Below, piece by piece: positions 47,180 to 57,232 of a stretch of 64,000 nt of DNA (the first letter of the stretch is position 1; every line of letters starts with the position of its first letter). A program made the position numbers and the translations under genes. Under the pieces are notes generated by a model. The model was not told the DNA's origin. It was given only the letters and a program-made list of their open reading frames with translations, and ran no database searches. The stretch is from Ekhidna sp. (GTDB lineage: Bacteria > Bacteroidota > Bacteroidia > Cytophagales > Cyclobacteriaceae), in contig JACONI010000103.1 in the NCBI GenBank assembly GCA_014323825.1, positions 1 to 64,000 of the forward strand, written 5' to 3'.

Positions 47180-48466
47180 CTATTTTTTCAATAAAGCTCC
47201 AATAGTTAAACCTTGAACCAAAATTGAAAATACTACCACACAATATGTGGTAAACAATATTGTTTCTTTTACCGATGCGTCTATCCATGCAAAATTTGAA
47301 AGTGAGAGTGCCAGTGCTACTGAAATACCACCTCTAAGACCTCCCCAGGTAAGTATCTGAATTGTTTTAGGTTCAAACGTTCTGAAAATGGAGAGAATTG
47401 TAACCGGAATACTTACTCCGATAAACCTTGCAATCAACACAATGACAATTCCAATTCCTCCGATAATAAGATTATTCGTTACGAAAGAATCTGCAATTAC
47501 CATGATTTCCAAACCAATTAGAATGAATAGGATTGCGTTCAGTGCTTCATCCAAAAGGTGCCAAAATTTAAAAACATATTCGCCGGTAGCATTTGCGAGT
47601 TTTTCATCCCGACCTTCATTTCCGATAAAAAGTCCCATCACAACCATTGCCAGTGGAGCTGAAACATGCAGCAGTTCTGCTAATCTCCCACCCACCATTA
47701 CTAAAGTCAGTGTGATCAAAACTTCCAGTTCTACGTGATCGTTATCAATAAAATCAAGCAGCTTAAATCCTGCGAAACCAAACAGAGCTCCAAGCCCAAG
47801 TCCTCCGATTACTTCTTTTCCAAAAAGCAATACTACACTTCCTGTTGTGATCTCTACGGAGCCATGTCCTCCTGAATCATGCACACCAGCTTGTGCTTTG
47901 GCAATGGATAATATCGTTAAGAAAACAACTACCCCGACTCCGTCATTAAACAATGATTCACCGGCAATCTTTATTTCAAGTTTTTTAGAGAGCCCTGCTT
48001 TTTTTACCAAAGCCAAAACAGCAATAGGATCCGTGGGAGAAATTAAAGCTCCAAAGAGCAGGCAATAAATTAAATCTATCGGAGTCCCCGTGATTAATGG
48101 GAAGATGTAAAATACCAGAAAGCCAACGATAAAAGTTGACATCAACGTACTCCCTATTGCTAATATAAAAATGGGAAGACGTTCCTCCATAAGTTTAGTT
48201 AAATTGATGGACAAAGCACCGGCAAAAAGGAGAAAATTCAACATTACGTCCATTAATACCTCCTCAAAATCGAATCCTTCAATGATATGTTCTGCTACTT
48301 CTGTAATTGATGGGAAAAAACGTCCTAATACCAAAATCGTAATGGACATCATCAATGCAATAAACATCAGGCCTATTGTAGAGGGCAGTTTTAAAACGGT
48401 GATATTAATCAACGTAAAGGCAGCAGCAAGAAATATTAAAAAGGTAATTAATTCGAGTGTATTCAT
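47180..48466 (-). CDS. CPA1 family Na+(K+)/H+ antiporter
   Basis: A 428-residue membrane protein with 12 or so helices. Typical CPA1/NhaP text: LLFGALISPTDPIAVLALVKKAG, the ion-binding region AGESLFNDGVGVVVFL (ND pair), and TWGGLRGGISVALALS near the end. It exchanges cytoplasmic Na+ or K+ for protons for pH and salt balance. There is no long C-terminal regulatory domain. Transcribed alone on the minus strand. Confidence 0.93.
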   Translation of the reverse strand: MNTLELITFLIFLAAAFTLINITVLKLPSTIGLMFIALMMSITILVLGRFFPSITEVAEHIIEGFDFEEVLMDVMLNFLLFAGALSINLTKLMEERLPIFILAIGSTLMSTFIVGFLVFYIFPLITGTPIDLIYCLLFGALISPTDPIAVLALVKKAGLSKKLEIKIAGESLFNDGVGVVVFLTILSIAKAQAGVHDSGGHGSVEITTGSVVLLFGKEVIGGLGLGALFGFAGFKLLDFIDNDHVELEVLITLTLVMVGGRLAELLHVSAPLAMVVMGLFIGNEGRDEKLANATGEYVFKFWHLLDEALNAILFILIGLEIMVIADSFVTNNLIIGGIGIVIVLIARFIGVSIPVTILSIFRTFEPKTIQILTWGGLRGGISVALALSLSNFAWIDASVKETILFTTYCVVVFSILVQGLTIGALLKK

Positions 48467-48565
48467 TGATAGTGGGTAGTGATTGCGTCTATTCGTTTTA
48501 GATTAGCAAGTCCAAAATAAATAATAAAAAAGTTTTAAAAACTTAAACTCTGATCCGTATTCGCA

Positions 48566-49897
48566 ATGATACTTAAACAATTGATAAGTAGTATATTCTT
48601 TAATAATGAAACACTTATAATTAAGTTTCATATTATAATATTACTATTTTTTGCAAGTTGTGCCTCCGTAAAGCAGTTAACTATGGAAAGGGACATTTCC
48701 GAAATACTAAAGACCTCTCCGGTCTTTTCCAGGCATTTCACGGGATTTAGTCTTTATGATGCAGATAAAGATAAATTTATCATCAACCATAACTCGAACC
48801 TTCTCTTCACTCCGGCAAGTAATACAAAGTTATTAACCATGTACGTTGCACTTAAATCATTTCAAGATTCTATCCCCGGATTACTGTACCAAAAGCAACC
48901 AAACAGCCTTTTAATAAAGGCTGTTGGTGATCCAACGTTTCTGCATCCTGCTTTTCCGAATCAGGAGACCTACAACTTCCTGAGCAGTTATCATCAAATT
49001 GAATTAGTTAAAAATAAGATAACTATTGAACCTTATGGAACCGGATGGGCCTGGGATGATCATGTTTTTGGCTTTCAGGCTCAAAGATCCTGGTTTACCC
49101 TATATGGCAATACTGTCAGGATAAAGAAGGTTGATTCTGTTCTTTCAATAGTTCCACAGTTTTTTGAAGACTTCGTTGATATCAGAAAACAGGAACATCC
49201 CGGCAAGCTCGTAGACAAAGCGTTGCACTTCAATCAATTCACGGCTTTTTTAGCAAGTGATACGTCAGATTTTGAAAGGATCATACCTTTTGAAGTCTCT
49301 GATGAATTGCTTCTTCAATTACTCTGCGACACCTTAAATGCGGAGGTAACACATACACAAAAACTTACTGAACCTACTGATACACTTTTCAGTCAACATC
49401 TTGACACCGTACTGGTGAAAATGATAAAGCCAAGTGATAATTTTCTGGCGGAGCAACTTTTAATCATGTCGGCATGGAAAAATGGATACGTCTCAATAGA
49501 AGCATTTAGAAAATTTGTCAGCGATGTTTGGTTAAGTGATCTCAGTGATATGGTTTGGGTAGATGGCTCCGGATTATCAAGGTATAATTTGATTACTCCA
49601 ATTGATCAGGTCAGGTTAATCAAAAAGTCTGTAGATGAATTTGGTTGGTACAGGGTATCAGGTATCCTGCCAACTGGCGGTGAAGGCACACTCAAAGAAT
49701 TATATCTTTCGGAGGAACCTTACATCTTTGCTAAAACAGGAACGCTTTCTAATAATCATAATTTGAGCGGTTTATTGGTCACTCGTTCCGGTAAACGTTT
49801 GATTTTCAGTTTAATGAATAATCATTATACTATTCCGACAGATGACATTAAGAAAGCAATTGAACACTTTTTAATACAGATTCGTAATGCTTACTGA
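48566..49897 (+). CDS. D-alanyl-D-alanine carboxypeptidase / endopeptidase, PBP4 (S13) type
   Basis: A 443-residue exported penicillin-binding protein. The signal region ends in a lipobox-like FFASC. The three active-site motifs are present: SxxK as PASNTKLL, SxN as KPSDNFLAEQ and KTG as FAKTGTLSNN, with S-G-L between. It trims or cleaves pentapeptide cross-links in peptidoglycan. Its last 7 bp overlap the end of the convergent tolC-type gene. Confidence 0.91.
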   Translation: MILKQLISSIFFNNETLIIKFHIIILLFFASCASVKQLTMERDISEILKTSPVFSRHFTGFSLYDADKDKFIINHNSNLLFTPASNTKLLTMYVALKSFQDSIPGLLYQKQPNSLLIKAVGDPTFLHPAFPNQETYNFLSSYHQIELVKNKITIEPYGTGWAWDDHVFGFQAQRSWFTLYGNTVRIKKVDSVLSIVPQFFEDFVDIRKQEHPGKLVDKALHFNQFTAFLASDTSDFERIIPFEVSDELLLQLLCDTLNAEVTHTQKLTEPTDTLFSQHLDTVLVKMIKPSDNFLAEQLLIMSAWKNGYVSIEAFRKFVSDVWLSDLSDMVWVDGSGLSRYNLITPIDQVRLIKKSVDEFGWYRVSGILPTGGEGTLKELYLSEEPYIFAKTGTLSNNHNLSGLLVTRSGKRLIFSLMNNHYTIPTDDIKKAIEHFLIQIRNAY

Positions 49898-51246
49898 TTA
49901 TATTCACGAATCATACCTCCTGTAAGGCGCATGAGTTCAATTTTAGCATCAATAAGATTGTATGCTGCCTGTAGTTTCATTATGGATGATGACAGGTAAT
50001 TGTTCTGTACATCTCTGTAATCAAAAGAATTGATACTACCGTTTTTGAACTTCTCCGCTGAGAGATCAAGGTTAGTTTTAGCGGCTTCCTGCCTTCTGGT
50101 GTTCATCGTGTAAAGCTGTCTTCTCATATCATAACGATCAAGTGTACTTAGCAAGTCCCGATCCAGTGAATTTTCCAGTTGATCAACCCTTAACTGTCCT
50201 ACCCTTTCATTGACAATGGCATTTTTAATGGCACGCTTTATTCGACCTCCGTTGAATAATGTAAATGAAAGAGAAAAGTTAGCGGAATAATTATCAGTTA
50301 CACTATTGAGGCGCTCATCAGGACCGCTGGAGAATCCTTCTCCGGTAAAAAATATTGCATCGGAAAGATCCAGGCTGTTTCTTGTCTCTGAAAACCCGGC
50401 ACTTAAAGAAATCCTGGGATACTGATCCGATCTGCTCAAAAGTGTAGCCTGGCCCAGGATGGATTGGGTAATGTACTGTGTTTGTAAATCCACATTCTCC
50501 TGAAGCATCCTATTTCTGAGGTCTTGATAGGTAAACTCCTCATCAGGAATCATTAATGTATCTGCAAAATGGTAAGTTTTAGCCATGTCTTGTTCTGATA
50601 AAAGAACATTCAAATTTCTTATTGCATTCCGGTAAGCAAGTTGCTGATTGATATAGTTAATCGAATCGGTTAGATAGTTTCCCTCCTCTAATAGTACATC
50701 TGTGGTGGTTGCACTTCCTAATTCAGCTTTTATTTTAATATATTGGTATTTATCTCTTGACAGGGTTAGCTGCTTTTCAAACTCTTCAAGCCTTTCCCCT
50801 TCAAGAACTGCTAAATAATAGCCGAGAACAATACTTTGAAGGGTATTTGCAATGACAATTGATGCGTTACCCTGTGTTTCTGACTGGAGCAGTTCCAGCC
50901 TTTTCTTACTTATTTTAACTCGAAAGCCGTCAAACAAGGTCCAATTGACATTGACACCCGGATTCAAAGAATTTGCCAACGTTTGACCCTGAGTGGCAGT
51001 GGGAAAAGCCACTTTCACATTGTCCGTCAGGGAGTTATTTTGATTAACGTCCAAGGTAACTGTCGGCCACCTTCCTGCTTCTCCCCAGTTATTATTGTTT
51101 TCAGCTATCTCAGTGTTTCTTTCCTCAATTAAAATGCTATAGTTCCGTTGCAGTCCGATTTGAATTGCGTCGGAGAGTGATAATTGCTCCTGTGCATTGC
51201 CTTTTAAAAGGCATACGATTCCCAGCAAAAAAAGTAACTTTCTCAT
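49891..51246 (-). CDS. TolC family outer-membrane efflux protein
   Basis: A 451-residue protein with signal peptide (about 1-18) and two repeats of the outer-membrane efflux (OEP) fold, rich in long helices: SLSDAIQIGLQRNYSILIE near the start and LSAEKFKNGSINSFDYRDVQN in the second half. It forms the trimeric outer-membrane exit duct for the RND pump encoded just upstream. Third gene of the membrane-fusion / permease / TolC operon, 8 bp after the permease. Confidence 0.93.
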   Translation of the reverse strand: MRKLLFLLGIVCLLKGNAQEQLSLSDAIQIGLQRNYSILIEERNTEIAENNNNWGEAGRWPTVTLDVNQNNSLTDNVKVAFPTATQGQTLANSLNPGVNVNWTLFDGFRVKISKKRLELLQSETQGNASIVIANTLQSIVLGYYLAVLEGERLEEFEKQLTLSRDKYQYIKIKAELGSATTTDVLLEEGNYLTDSINYINQQLAYRNAIRNLNVLLSEQDMAKTYHFADTLMIPDEEFTYQDLRNRMLQENVDLQTQYITQSILGQATLLSRSDQYPRISLSAGFSETRNSLDLSDAIFFTGEGFSSGPDERLNSVTDNYSANFSLSFTLFNGGRIKRAIKNAIVNERVGQLRVDQLENSLDRDLLSTLDRYDMRRQLYTMNTRRQEAAKTNLDLSAEKFKNGSINSFDYRDVQNNYLSSSIMKLQAAYNLIDAKIELMRLTGGMIREYNQ

Positions 51247-51254
51247 TTAAGTGA

Positions 51255-54200
51255 TTAAGCGGATTCTTTGTATTCTTCTATTCTTTTTTGATCTATCAGT
51301 ACCCTTTCGACTTCCTCTCTCACGGGCTTCTTACCTGTCCATAACCATTTGGCATATCTTCTTACATCATTAAAAATGATAATGAACACCGGGAAGAAGA
51401 GAAGGATAATTGTGGTACCAAAAAGTACGCCATAAGCGACTGAAACAGCCATTGGTATGAGAAACTGTGCTTGAAAACTGGTTTCCTTGATTAATGGGTA
51501 AAGCCCTAAAACAGTGGTAAGAGAGGTCAGTACAATGGGTCTAAACCTTGATAGCCCGGCATTGTAGGCTGCCTGATAGACGGTCATCTTTTCCGTTTTG
51601 ACCAGGTTGTTAAACTTGGCCAGAAAGATTACTCCATCATTGATAATTACTCCGGATAATGCGACCATACCCCAGGCACTTAAAAGAGAAACCGGAAGTT
51701 CCTTTGCCGGAGATATCCAATCTTCGATACCGTGCCCTAAAATCGCACCAAACCACCCCAATGGAATCATCATTATAATCAATATTGCCTGATAAAATGA
51801 CCTGAAAGTAATCATAATAATGAAGAAAATAAGCAGGAAAGCTCCTCCGAAATACAACCCGATTTCTTGTCCTGCTTTTGCACTCTCCTGAGATTGTCCG
51901 CCATAATCCACGGTTACAGAGGGATATTTAGCCAGCAGGTTTGGAACAATTTCTTCTCGAATTTTTTTCAAGATCGGCGGGACTTCACCAAAAGGATCAA
52001 CCATATCAGCTTCAACTGTAACTGCCCGGGAAGTATTATAGTGTTTGATTCCGGATACACCGCGTTCAATCTTGTAATCAGCAAGCTGCGTAAGAGAGAA
52101 CTCCTGCCCTATAGTAGTTTTTACTTTTAAGTCTTCCAATTGGCTAATACTCTTTCTGCCGGAATCGGGATACCTTACCCAGACTCTTAACTCATCATTT
52201 CCCTTCATGAATCTCTGTACCTCTTCACCAAAGAACCCTTGACGCATTTGTTTGGTGATTTCATCATGAGTAAGTCCAAGAAAGTAGGCTTCAGGCCTTA
52301 AATCAAACAATATCTCTCTCCTGCCTATCGGCACATTGTCCTCTATTTCCTTTAGACCGGATATGTTAGCGAGTTCTTTCTTTAAGAAGTTTTTTGCACT
52401 TGCTAATTCCTCGTAGTTTTTCCCTAAAAGCCTTATTGAAACGGGTTTACCCCATCTGTTTCCGCCGCCGATACTGAATTTCTCAGCTTCGGCAACGGGT
52501 CCGATTTCATCCCTTATTTTATTAATCAAATCAAATTGGTTGATTCCATAATCATCAAGCTCTTTATAGAAAATATTGATATTTCCGACATGTGAACCCG
52601 ACTCCCATTGCGAATAACCAATATTCGAGAACGTGTTATTAACAATATTATCCTCAGTACCAAGTTCAATTTTTAGTTTGTCATTGGTACTCCAAATAGC
52701 TTTCTCAAACCGTTTTAAATATGCTTCCACTTTTTGCTCTCGTTCACCCGGCTTAAAAGCGATATTTACATTAAAACTATTAAAAGGAATTTGAGGAAAG
52801 AAGGTAGCCCTTATTTGTCCTCCTGCTAAAAGTCCGACAATCAGGATCATAAATGCAAGAATACCGGCAACGGATATTACTCTATATCTCATTGTAAATG
52901 CCAGTGCCTTTCCGTAGATATTGATCTTCATATGATTGATCACACCATTAAGTGCTGATCTGATTTTATGACTTCTTGTATTTTCTTTTTTGATTTTAAG
53001 AACACGCCTACTTGCAAGGTGAGCAGGAAGTACAAAGAAGGCTTCAAGTAATGAAAAACCTAAACTAAAACATACAACGATTGCCATATCCCGTAGAAAC
53101 TCAAAACCACCTGTCAAAAGAAAGAGCGGGGTAAATGCGATAATCGTGGTAGTAACTGAGGTAAATACTGCAGGTAGTACTTCAATGGTGCCATGAACAG
53201 CAGCTTTGATCGGATTACCATGCTTTTCAAAATGAGCATAAATGTTCTCTGCTATCACAATGCCGTCATCTACCAAAATTCCAATAACGAGGATCATGCC
53301 AAAAAGAGAAATCATGTTGATTGTAAGGCCAACGAATGCTCCAAGAATGAACATGCCCAGAAATGAAGAGGGAATACCCCAAGCGACCCAGAAAGAGAGC
53401 CGAAGACTTAAAAACAATCCTAACGAAACTAAAACAAGCAGCAAACCAACCATACCATTGCGTGTAAGCAGGTCTAAACGCTGATTTAGCATAGACATGA
53501 AATCCCAGGTCATGTGTAACTCAACCGCATTATTCTTTTCATTGAACTCATCAACATAATTGTTGACCCGCTTCGATATTTTTTCCAAATCTTCAGTTTC
53601 CAGTTTCCTCACTTCTATAAAGACCGCTTGCTTTCCGTCTAACATTGCTTTATTAGGGACATCCGAAAATCGCTCCTTGATGATTGCCACATCCTTTAAA
53701 AGCAGTTCACTGCCGTCTGAATTACTGCGTACTACAATATCCGAAATCTTAGCCGCATCTGTTTCTTTAGCCCTTGACCTGATTAAGATTTCTTCAGAAG
53801 AAGATTTGACAGAACCCGCAGAGATGTCTCGATTATTGAGCCTGACAGCATCAGCTACCTGATCAAAGGTTAGATTATACCTAAGTAAGTCTTGTTCGGA
53901 TACTTCTATTGAAATTTCTAAAGGAGGAAAGCCTGAAACGTTTACTTGCGAAATCGCATCAAAGGCGAGTAATTCATCTTCAATATCTTCTGCAAAGATT
54001 TTTAAAGACTTCAAATCAACATCTCCCGTAAGAGCAAGCCACTGTGCAGTGGATCGCTGTTTTTGCTTTGTAACAATCGGCTTTTCCGCATTTGCGGGGA
54101 AGGAGTTGATTCCATCTACGGCATTTTTCACCTCAGTATAGATATCATCTATGTCAAAGTTTTCAAGCGTAACAATTGTAATGCTTGCCACATTTTCTGA

Positions 54201-54464
54201 GGAAGTTGAGATGATTTCATCGATCCCTGCGATTGGGTTAATCGCTTCCTCAACTTTAAGCGTAACACCCTCTTCCATTTCCTCGGGAGAGGCTCCCGGA
54301 TACGAAACTGAGACCGTAATATTCCGATCCGATCTGGTTGGGAAAAAGGACTTTTGTGTTGAAAACATCGCTACCAGGCCACCTATCAGGGTTAAAGCGA
54401 TGAGGATGTTCGCAAGGATTGGAAACTTTACGAAATATTCAATAAGATTTTTAATAAAAGTCAT
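51255..54464 (-). CDS. RND family efflux permease (AcrB/MMPL-like)
   Basis: A 1069-residue inner-membrane pump with the RND repeat layout: one helix, a large periplasmic loop, six-helix bundle, and the same again. The proton-relay Asp pair is seen in the first bundle (GILVDDGIVIAENI); the second half has SGVIINDGVIFLAKFN. The start (IEYFVKFPILANILIALTLIGG) is typical for the HAE1-like group of Bacteroidota. Substrate cannot be told: antibiotics, bile-like compounds or lipids are all possible. Confidence 0.95.
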   Translation of the reverse strand: MTFIKNLIEYFVKFPILANILIALTLIGGLVAMFSTQKSFFPTRSDRNITVSVSYPGASPEEMEEGVTLKVEEAINPIAGIDEIISTSSENVASITIVTLENFDIDDIYTEVKNAVDGINSFPANAEKPIVTKQKQRSTAQWLALTGDVDLKSLKIFAEDIEDELLAFDAISQVNVSGFPPLEISIEVSEQDLLRYNLTFDQVADAVRLNNRDISAGSVKSSSEEILIRSRAKETDAAKISDIVVRSNSDGSELLLKDVAIIKERFSDVPNKAMLDGKQAVFIEVRKLETEDLEKISKRVNNYVDEFNEKNNAVELHMTWDFMSMLNQRLDLLTRNGMVGLLLVLVSLGLFLSLRLSFWVAWGIPSSFLGMFILGAFVGLTINMISLFGMILVIGILVDDGIVIAENIYAHFEKHGNPIKAAVHGTIEVLPAVFTSVTTTIIAFTPLFLLTGGFEFLRDMAIVVCFSLGFSLLEAFFVLPAHLASRRVLKIKKENTRSHKIRSALNGVINHMKINIYGKALAFTMRYRVISVAGILAFMILIVGLLAGGQIRATFFPQIPFNSFNVNIAFKPGEREQKVEAYLKRFEKAIWSTNDKLKIELGTEDNIVNNTFSNIGYSQWESGSHVGNINIFYKELDDYGINQFDLINKIRDEIGPVAEAEKFSIGGGNRWGKPVSIRLLGKNYEELASAKNFLKKELANISGLKEIEDNVPIGRREILFDLRPEAYFLGLTHDEITKQMRQGFFGEEVQRFMKGNDELRVWVRYPDSGRKSISQLEDLKVKTTIGQEFSLTQLADYKIERGVSGIKHYNTSRAVTVEADMVDPFGEVPPILKKIREEIVPNLLAKYPSVTVDYGGQSQESAKAGQEIGLYFGGAFLLIFFIIMITFRSFYQAILIIMMIPLGWFGAILGHGIEDWISPAKELPVSLLSAWGMVALSGVIINDGVIFLAKFNNLVKTEKMTVYQAAYNAGLSRFRPIVLTSLTTVLGLYPLIKETSFQAQFLIPMAVSVAYGVLFGTTIILLFFPVFIIIFNDVRRYAKWLWTGKKPVREEVERVLIDQKRIEEYKESA

Positions 54465-54476
54465 TGTCTTAAAAAG

Positions 54477-55679
54477 TTATGATCCTGCTTTGGCAGATCG
54501 TGTCTCTCCTTCCATTTTTTTATTCTCCCGGCTTTCTCCCAACTCAAGATCAATGTCACGTTGTTCTCTTTTTTCAACGAGCATATTATTGTATGCTCCA
54601 ATTAATGGCTCTACTACCAAATCACTTCCTTCTTCAAGCCCATTAAAGATTGCGTTCTCATCGGTCAATCGAAGCACTTTTACCCGCTTGACTTTTAGGA
54701 GTGAATCTTGCACAATAAAAACTTCGTCTCCGTTGTAAATTGCACTTCTTGGCATAATCATACCATTTGTAATGGTTTCCAAAGGAATAGAGGCCTGAAA
54801 AAACTGACCGTCATAAATACGTTTACCATTTGGCCGGATTGCAATAAAAACGTCTACGGATTGGGTGTTTTGATTTACATAATCACTGATCCTTGCTACA
54901 TTTCCTATCCACGATTGCCGAGTTTCTTCCGAATAAATTTCAACTTCGGAATGAGGAATAATCCATGGAATATCTTTTGTTTCCACAGCCACTTTCAGTT
55001 CATGAACTCCTTTTCTTATGATTTTACCGATGTTGCTCCCCTCATTGACAAAAGACCCGGATTGCAGATTTACCTGGATTAAACTTCCGTTGAATGGCGC
55101 ATAGTACCGATACTTTTCCGAGTTGACCTCAGCACTTTTTATTGAATAGTAAGCTGAATAAATCCCTTGGGTTGCCAGAAAAATTTTCTCCTTATCAGAC
55201 TTTGTTTTTGGGAGCTCCTCAAAAGTTTTTTCAATATCTAAGGCATTGAAGTATTCCTGCCATGGAACGAAATTTTCAGTGAAATCTACTTTGAGATCAG
55301 GTAGAATTCCGGCTAAATCACGAAGGAAATTACTTTTTTGAGCCTTTAGGTTCAACTTTACTTCTTCATCATCTATGTAAAACAGAAGCGTACCTTTTTT
55401 AAAACTTTGCCCCTCTTTTAACTCAATATTCCCGTGGAACATCCTGCCGGAAACTTCAGACAAAAGGTCTAATGCTTGTGCAGTCTCTACTCTCCCGTAG
55501 GTAACAATTTCCGTATTCAGTTTATCATACACTATTGGACGGGTAAGTACGGTCTTCTTAACTATCGGAGGCTTATTAATCTCCGGTGCTTCTTTTTGGC
55601 TCGCAAAAAAGCCGGCGAGCACAAATGCCATTGCAATTATACCAAAGGCAGAACCTGAAATAATTAGTTTTCTTCTCAT
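54477..55679 (-). CDS. RND efflux membrane-fusion protein (HlyD/AcrA-like)
   Basis: A 400-residue periplasmic adaptor with an N-terminal membrane anchor (about 7-27), lipoyl halves VSGRMFHGNIELKEGQSFKKG and YYAPFNGSLIQVNLQSGSFVNEG, a short helical hairpin between them, and a beta-barrel/MP domain. It joins the RND permease to TolC. First gene of the operon; the permease starts 12 bp later. Confidence 0.92.
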   Translation of the reverse strand: MRRKLIISGSAFGIIAMAFVLAGFFASQKEAPEINKPPIVKKTVLTRPIVYDKLNTEIVTYGRVETAQALDLLSEVSGRMFHGNIELKEGQSFKKGTLLFYIDDEEVKLNLKAQKSNFLRDLAGILPDLKVDFTENFVPWQEYFNALDIEKTFEELPKTKSDKEKIFLATQGIYSAYYSIKSAEVNSEKYRYYAPFNGSLIQVNLQSGSFVNEGSNIGKIIRKGVHELKVAVETKDIPWIIPHSEVEIYSEETRQSWIGNVARISDYVNQNTQSVDVFIAIRPNGKRIYDGQFFQASIPLETITNGMIMPRSAIYNGDEVFIVQDSLLKVKRVKVLRLTDENAIFNGLEEGSDLVVEPLIGAYNNMLVEKREQRDIDLELGESRENKKMEGETRSAKAGS

Positions 55680-55819
55680 CTTGAGTAGTTAGTTCAATGT
55701 ATATATGTAAAAGAGCGAATTAGGTTACACTATTTTTATCTAATATGATGAACGGTTTGATTTAAAGTTAAGCGATAATATGTTCACTTATTCGGTTCTA
55801 TTTTCAACGAATGATAAGA

Positions 55820-56431
55820 TCAGGTCACAATATTCAATTTTGAGATTCGCAGGAAGTTTTCATCAATCAACCAAAGGAAATAAGGGGATATATTAACCAC
55901 TGCACCTGTCAGAGTTGATTTCACATAAAAACGGGTATTTATCTGTTCATTTTCGTTTTTAAGATAATCATTAACCAGATCACCCCTCATGTTTCGAATA
56001 ACGGGTACTTCGGGTATTACCCGAACCCCAAGAAATTCGGAAAGTGCTGCTATGGATTGATTTGCTATGAGGTTCTCAATTTCAGACATAAAATCATGTT
56101 TCATCATTTTCGTCTGCGTGTTTCGCGTAGTGACCACACTCTCAGGAAGATTTACTTTGTTTATCAAGTCCATTTCGTGGTTATTAATCACGAAATAGAG
56201 TGCACCATTAATTTCCCCCCGAAACGCAACCCTCATAAGGTTTACTTTAAATCTTCCGAGATCATCAAACTCAGAAATTTTTTTAATAGGCCCTAATCCA
56301 AATCCCATGATTTTTGGCTTTATACGAATCTTTAGCATTTGTTCCATGGATACCGCTGCTCTATATAATGATTCCAGGATTATATCCTCAATAATTTCTA
56401 TGTGTACCTGAGATAATTCTTCTTTATTCAC
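55820..56431 (-). CDS. CheC/CheX-like protein
   Basis: A 203-residue soluble protein. The central-to-late segment FMSEIENLIANQSIAALSEFLG matches the CheC phosphatase helix, whose ExxN pair (here E-I-E-N) is catalytic; the preceding GALYFVINNHEMDLI resembles the family's core strand. CheC and CheX dephosphorylate CheY-P. A first ExxN copy is not obvious (only ILESLYRAA near the start). No chemotaxis genes are nearby and the organism's movement would be gliding, so the target could be another response regulator. Assignment is by pattern only. Confidence 0.6.
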   Translation of the reverse strand: MNKEELSQVHIEIIEDIILESLYRAAVSMEQMLKIRIKPKIMGFGLGPIKKISEFDDLGRFKVNLMRVAFRGEINGALYFVINNHEMDLINKVNLPESVVTTRNTQTKMMKHDFMSEIENLIANQSIAALSEFLGVRVIPEVPVIRNMRGDLVNDYLKNENEQINTRFYVKSTLTGAVVNISPYFLWLIDENFLRISKLNIVT

Positions 56432-56744
56432 TTATCCGTTTTTTCGAGTTTTTGACAGCCCGATAAAATTAATAAATATAAAAGATATTAAATAAAATAA
56501 CCATGAAATCATTCAGAGTAATCTCCTCCCAAGGCTAAAATGCTATGTTGAAAAAATAGCCCGGAATTAAATACGATGAAGAATATGGAATTGCTGACTT
56601 TAAATAAGTTTAAAATTTTTGAGTTTTTTTAATATATCGCGTTATATAGATAAAATACAGAATTTAAAGATGAAGTAATCATCTTAGTAAAGTTAAAATT
56701 TACTGTAATGAAACCTCATTCGTTTTTTATCGTTATTAAATATT
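56432..56744. other. AT-rich divergent intergenic region
   Basis: Separates the CheC-like gene (minus) and the TlpA-like gene (plus). No ORF, hairpin or full promoter match is convincing. Confidence 0.4.
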
Positions 56745-57215
56745 GTGAAAAACCTGGCTTTTGTTTTGATGACTTCAATTTCGCTCTTTGCATATTCTCA
56801 AAAAGTAGAGATAATTGATGTAGAGGATTTACAAGAAAAGATGCTTCATACCAAAAGTCAATTAACCGTATTCAATTTTTGGGCTACCTGGTGCAAACCT
56901 TGCATTAAGGAACTTCCTTATTTCGATGAAGTTGGGGAAAAGGAAAATGTAAAGGTTTATCTGGTGAGTCTGGATTTTCGGGATCAACTGGAAAGAGTAA
57001 AGTCTTTCGTAGCAAGGAATTCCGTGCAATCAGAGGTATTATTCTTAAACGAAAAAAACCCGGAAGCCTACGTGGAAAAAGTGAGTAAAGAGTGGACCGG
57101 AGCTATTCCGGCAACTTTGTTTGTAACAAATTCAGGAAAAGCATATTTTTACGAAAATGTTTTTACAAAAGAAAATTTAGAAAAAACCGTAAATAAACAT
57201 TTAAACTTAAATTAA
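56745..57215 (+). CDS. TlpA-like periplasmic thioredoxin
   Basis: A 156-residue protein with a short signal (about 1-18, MKNLAFVLMTSISLFAYS) and a thioredoxin fold with active site WATWCKPCIKELP and a cis-Pro region GAIPATLFV. Such proteins reduce disulfides in the periplasm, for example during cytochrome c maturation. The GTG at 56745 directly precedes the signal peptide. The next thioredoxin-fold gene begins 17 bp later, so they form a pair. Confidence 0.9.
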   Translation: MKNLAFVLMTSISLFAYSQKVEIIDVEDLQEKMLHTKSQLTVFNFWATWCKPCIKELPYFDEVGEKENVKVYLVSLDFRDQLERVKSFVARNSVQSEVLFLNEKNPEAYVEKVSKEWTGAIPATLFVTNSGKAYFYENVFTKENLEKTVNKHLNLN

Positions 57216-57232
57216 TAATAATATTACGAGTT

